Assembly: GCA_964637235.1 (NCBI GenBank)
Contig: CAZWVR010000056.1
Span: 1 to 16,233 of the forward strand
Reading direction: 5' to 3'
Source of the DNA: CAZWVR01 sp964637235
Lineage (GTDB): Bacteria > Bacteroidota > Bacteroidia > Bacteroidales > S143-33
DNA length: 16,233 nt
Shown here: positions 14,950 to 16,233 of the stretch, piece after piece
Layout: each line of letters starts with the position of its first letter
Position numbering within the stretch: position 1 is the first letter of the stretch
Translations under genes and position numbers: made by a program
Notes under the pieces: generated by a model
Databases searched by the model: none
What the model was told of the DNA's origin: nothing
The model's input: the letters and a program-made list of their open reading frames with translations, nothing else

Positions 14950-14980
14950 TTGTTTTTTAAAAAAAGATTTCTTATCTTTG
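14950..14980 (+). promoter_or_regulatory. Bacteroidota-type promoter of the adhesin-like gene
   Basis: TTG at 14950-14952, a 20-nt spacer and TATCTTTG at 14973-14980 match TTG-N17-23-TAnnTTTG. Expected start of transcription is near 14986, giving a short A-rich leader of about 20 nt to ATG 15006. It has no copy of the operator found before the PKD gene. Confidence 0.75.
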
Positions 14981-15005
14981 ACAAAGTAAAAAAAATAAAA
15001 AAACT

Positions 15006-16233
15006 ATGCCTATGAGACGATTATTTCTTATTTTTATGGGAATGGTTTTGGCAATATCTTTAAATGCCCAAAACCTTGTTTTATCTGTCAATAATTATGA
15101 AAACGGACAGCTGAAAAAAATTGCGAAGATTAACAAAACACATCCTGCTCCAAACACTGTTTTTAATAGAGCTGCTATTTTAACAGAAGACTTTGAAAGT
15201 GGCTCACTACCAACAGGTTGGACACAAGAATATGTTAATGGAACAGTAGATTGGACTTTTGATCAAGCTGGCGGAGAGTATGGACATCCCAGCAGTGCAC
15301 ATGGAGGTTCATATAATGCCTTATTTTTCTATGGCTCTTATGATGGTTATACTACAAAGTTAGTTACACCTGCATTAGATTTATCTGCTGGGAATTATGT
15401 AGTTAGCTACTGGTTAGCTATGAATGACTGGGCTGGCGACGTAGATGAATTCCACTTATACTATAAAGAAGGTCCATCTGGTGCTTGGAATGAAATAACT
15501 GAGGCTGCTCAAACAAGTGCAATTTCGGACTGGACAAAATTCACATTCCAAATTCCTTCTACAAACTCAGAAGTTTATTTAGCTTTTGAAGGGGTCGCTA
15601 AGTATGGATACGGCGTTTGTTTAGATGATATATCTGTCTTTCAACAATATCCTAATGACTTAACAGTTTCAAAAACATATCCCCCTGTAGCTCTTACAAA
15701 TGACATTATCAATCCTAAAATTTATGTAGAAAATATCGGTATAAATACACAAAACGATTTTGATGTTTTAGTATTCATTGATAATGGAACAGATACTCTC
15801 TATAAAGATACTTTAAATGTAACAGGAGCTAATCTAAGTACTGATGCAGATGCTGCTTATATTATGAACAAATCATGGACACCTACACAAACAGGTACAT
15901 ATACGATAACAGGAATTGTTTCATTATCAGGCGATCAAGATAATACTAATGATACTCTTAGAGAAACTTTGACAGTTGTAGAAGGTATTCCTTATCAGCA
16001 CGGCTATGCATATAACTATGATGGTTATTCACCTTCTGGAGAGATGACCGACCATACAGTAAAAAATGATGTCACCACAGGAGTATTAGAAGATATGTTG
16101 CTACCAACTACTAACGATTTGCCATTAGCAGCTGATTATATAAATGGTAAAATATACGTTGTAGATTATACAGGAGGATATTATTTTGTAAATGGTGATG
16201 GTAATTTCTATCAATTAGGGACATTACCAGGTT
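15006..16233 (+). CDS. Secreted cleaved-adhesin-domain protein, C-terminus outside window
   Basis: An open frame of 409 codons from ATG 15006 to the window edge. It begins MPMRRLFLIFMGMVLAISLNAQ, a signal peptide cut near NAQ. Residues about 60-212 form a cleaved-adhesin/MAM-like jelly-roll, as in gingipain haemagglutinin regions: TEDFESGSLPTGWTQ, a HGGSYNALFF strand, LVTPALDLSAGNYVVSYWLA, and the close CLDDISVFQ. Residues about 216-325 resemble a CARDB-type beta-sandwich (NPKIYVENIGINTQNDFDV then GDQDNTNDTLRETLTV). From 326 on, the pattern GKIYVVDYTGGYYFVNGDG hints at the first blade of a propeller-like region. Domain make-up and the neighbouring T9SS cargo gene suggest secretion by T9SS, but the C-terminal signal cannot be seen. 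Probably a surface adhesin or the binding part of a secreted enzyme. Confidence 0.82.
   Translation, partial: MPMRRLFLIFMGMVLAISLNAQNLVLSVNNYENGQLKKIAKINKTHPAPNTVFNRAAILTEDFESGSLPTGWTQEYVNGTVDWTFDQAGGEYGHPSSAHGGSYNALFFYGSYDGYTTKLVTPALDLSAGNYVVSYWLAMNDWAGDVDEFHLYYKEGPSGAWNEITEAAQTSAISDWTKFTFQIPSTNSEVYLAFEGVAKYGYGVCLDDISVFQQYPNDLTVSKTYPPVALTNDIINPKIYVENIGINTQNDFDVLVFIDNGTDTLYKDTLNVTGANLSTDADAAYIMNKSWTPTQTGTYTITGIVSLSGDQDNTNDTLRETLTVVEGIPYQHGYAYNYDGYSPSGEMTDHTVKNDVTTGVLEDMLLPTTNDLPLAADYINGKIYVVDYTGGYYFVNGDGNFYQLGTLPG

Noticed and set aside
1..16233. CRISPR array, tRNA or rRNA genes, insertion sequences, phage genes
   Set aside because: I looked for regularly spaced repeats, cloverleaf stems, transposase motifs and terminal inverted repeats and saw none that I could support.

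Overview
The window looks like a stretch of chromosome from an AT-rich member of the Bacteroidota. Four things point there: a C-terminal sorting domain of the type IX secretion system (T9SS) on a PKD-repeat protein; a gingipain-like adhesin domain on the next protein; two promoters that fit the Bacteroidota TTG-N20-TAnnTTTG pattern; and A-rich leaders in place of clear Shine-Dalgarno sites. I cannot name a genus from the sequence alone.

Layout, left to right. Bases 1-109 hold the first 36 codons of a minus-strand aldehyde dehydrogenase that runs off the left edge. A strong minus-strand terminator (245-286) separates it from a run of minus-strand genes reaching from 12901 down to 315. In transcription order these are: a stand-alone ABC-type AAA ATPase (11624-12901); ridA (11148-11528); an O6-methylguanine-DNA methyltransferase (10668-11141) overlapping an MBOAT acyltransferase (9253-10671) by 4 nt; rlmH (8672-9136); a 1223-residue multi-membrane histidine kinase (4991-8662); a 186-residue V4R-like protein (4376-4936); a lipoprotein with six kelch-like repeats (2875-4365); an outer-membrane beta-barrel protein (2048-2863); and a POT-family peptide transporter (315-1991). 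Several of these are spaced by 6-11 nt or overlap, so they form two or more operons. From the kinase down to the barrel the genes could form a sensing/envelope module, but that is inference.

At about 12.9 kb transcription diverges. The intergenic region 12902-13127 carries two tandem 19-bp dyad sites (13038-13077) that run into a good Bacteroidota promoter (13076-13106). This drives a secreted four-PKD protein with a T9SS type A sorting domain (13128-14873), closed by a strong hairpin terminator. A second promoter with the same 20-nt spacer (14950-14980) drives a second secreted protein with a cleaved-adhesin-like domain, which continues past the right edge.

The most unusual element I see is the tandem operator pair in front of the PKD gene. 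The next is the sensor-kinase/V4R/propeller/barrel gene cluster. I see no CRISPR array, tRNA, rRNA, insertion sequence or phage gene.
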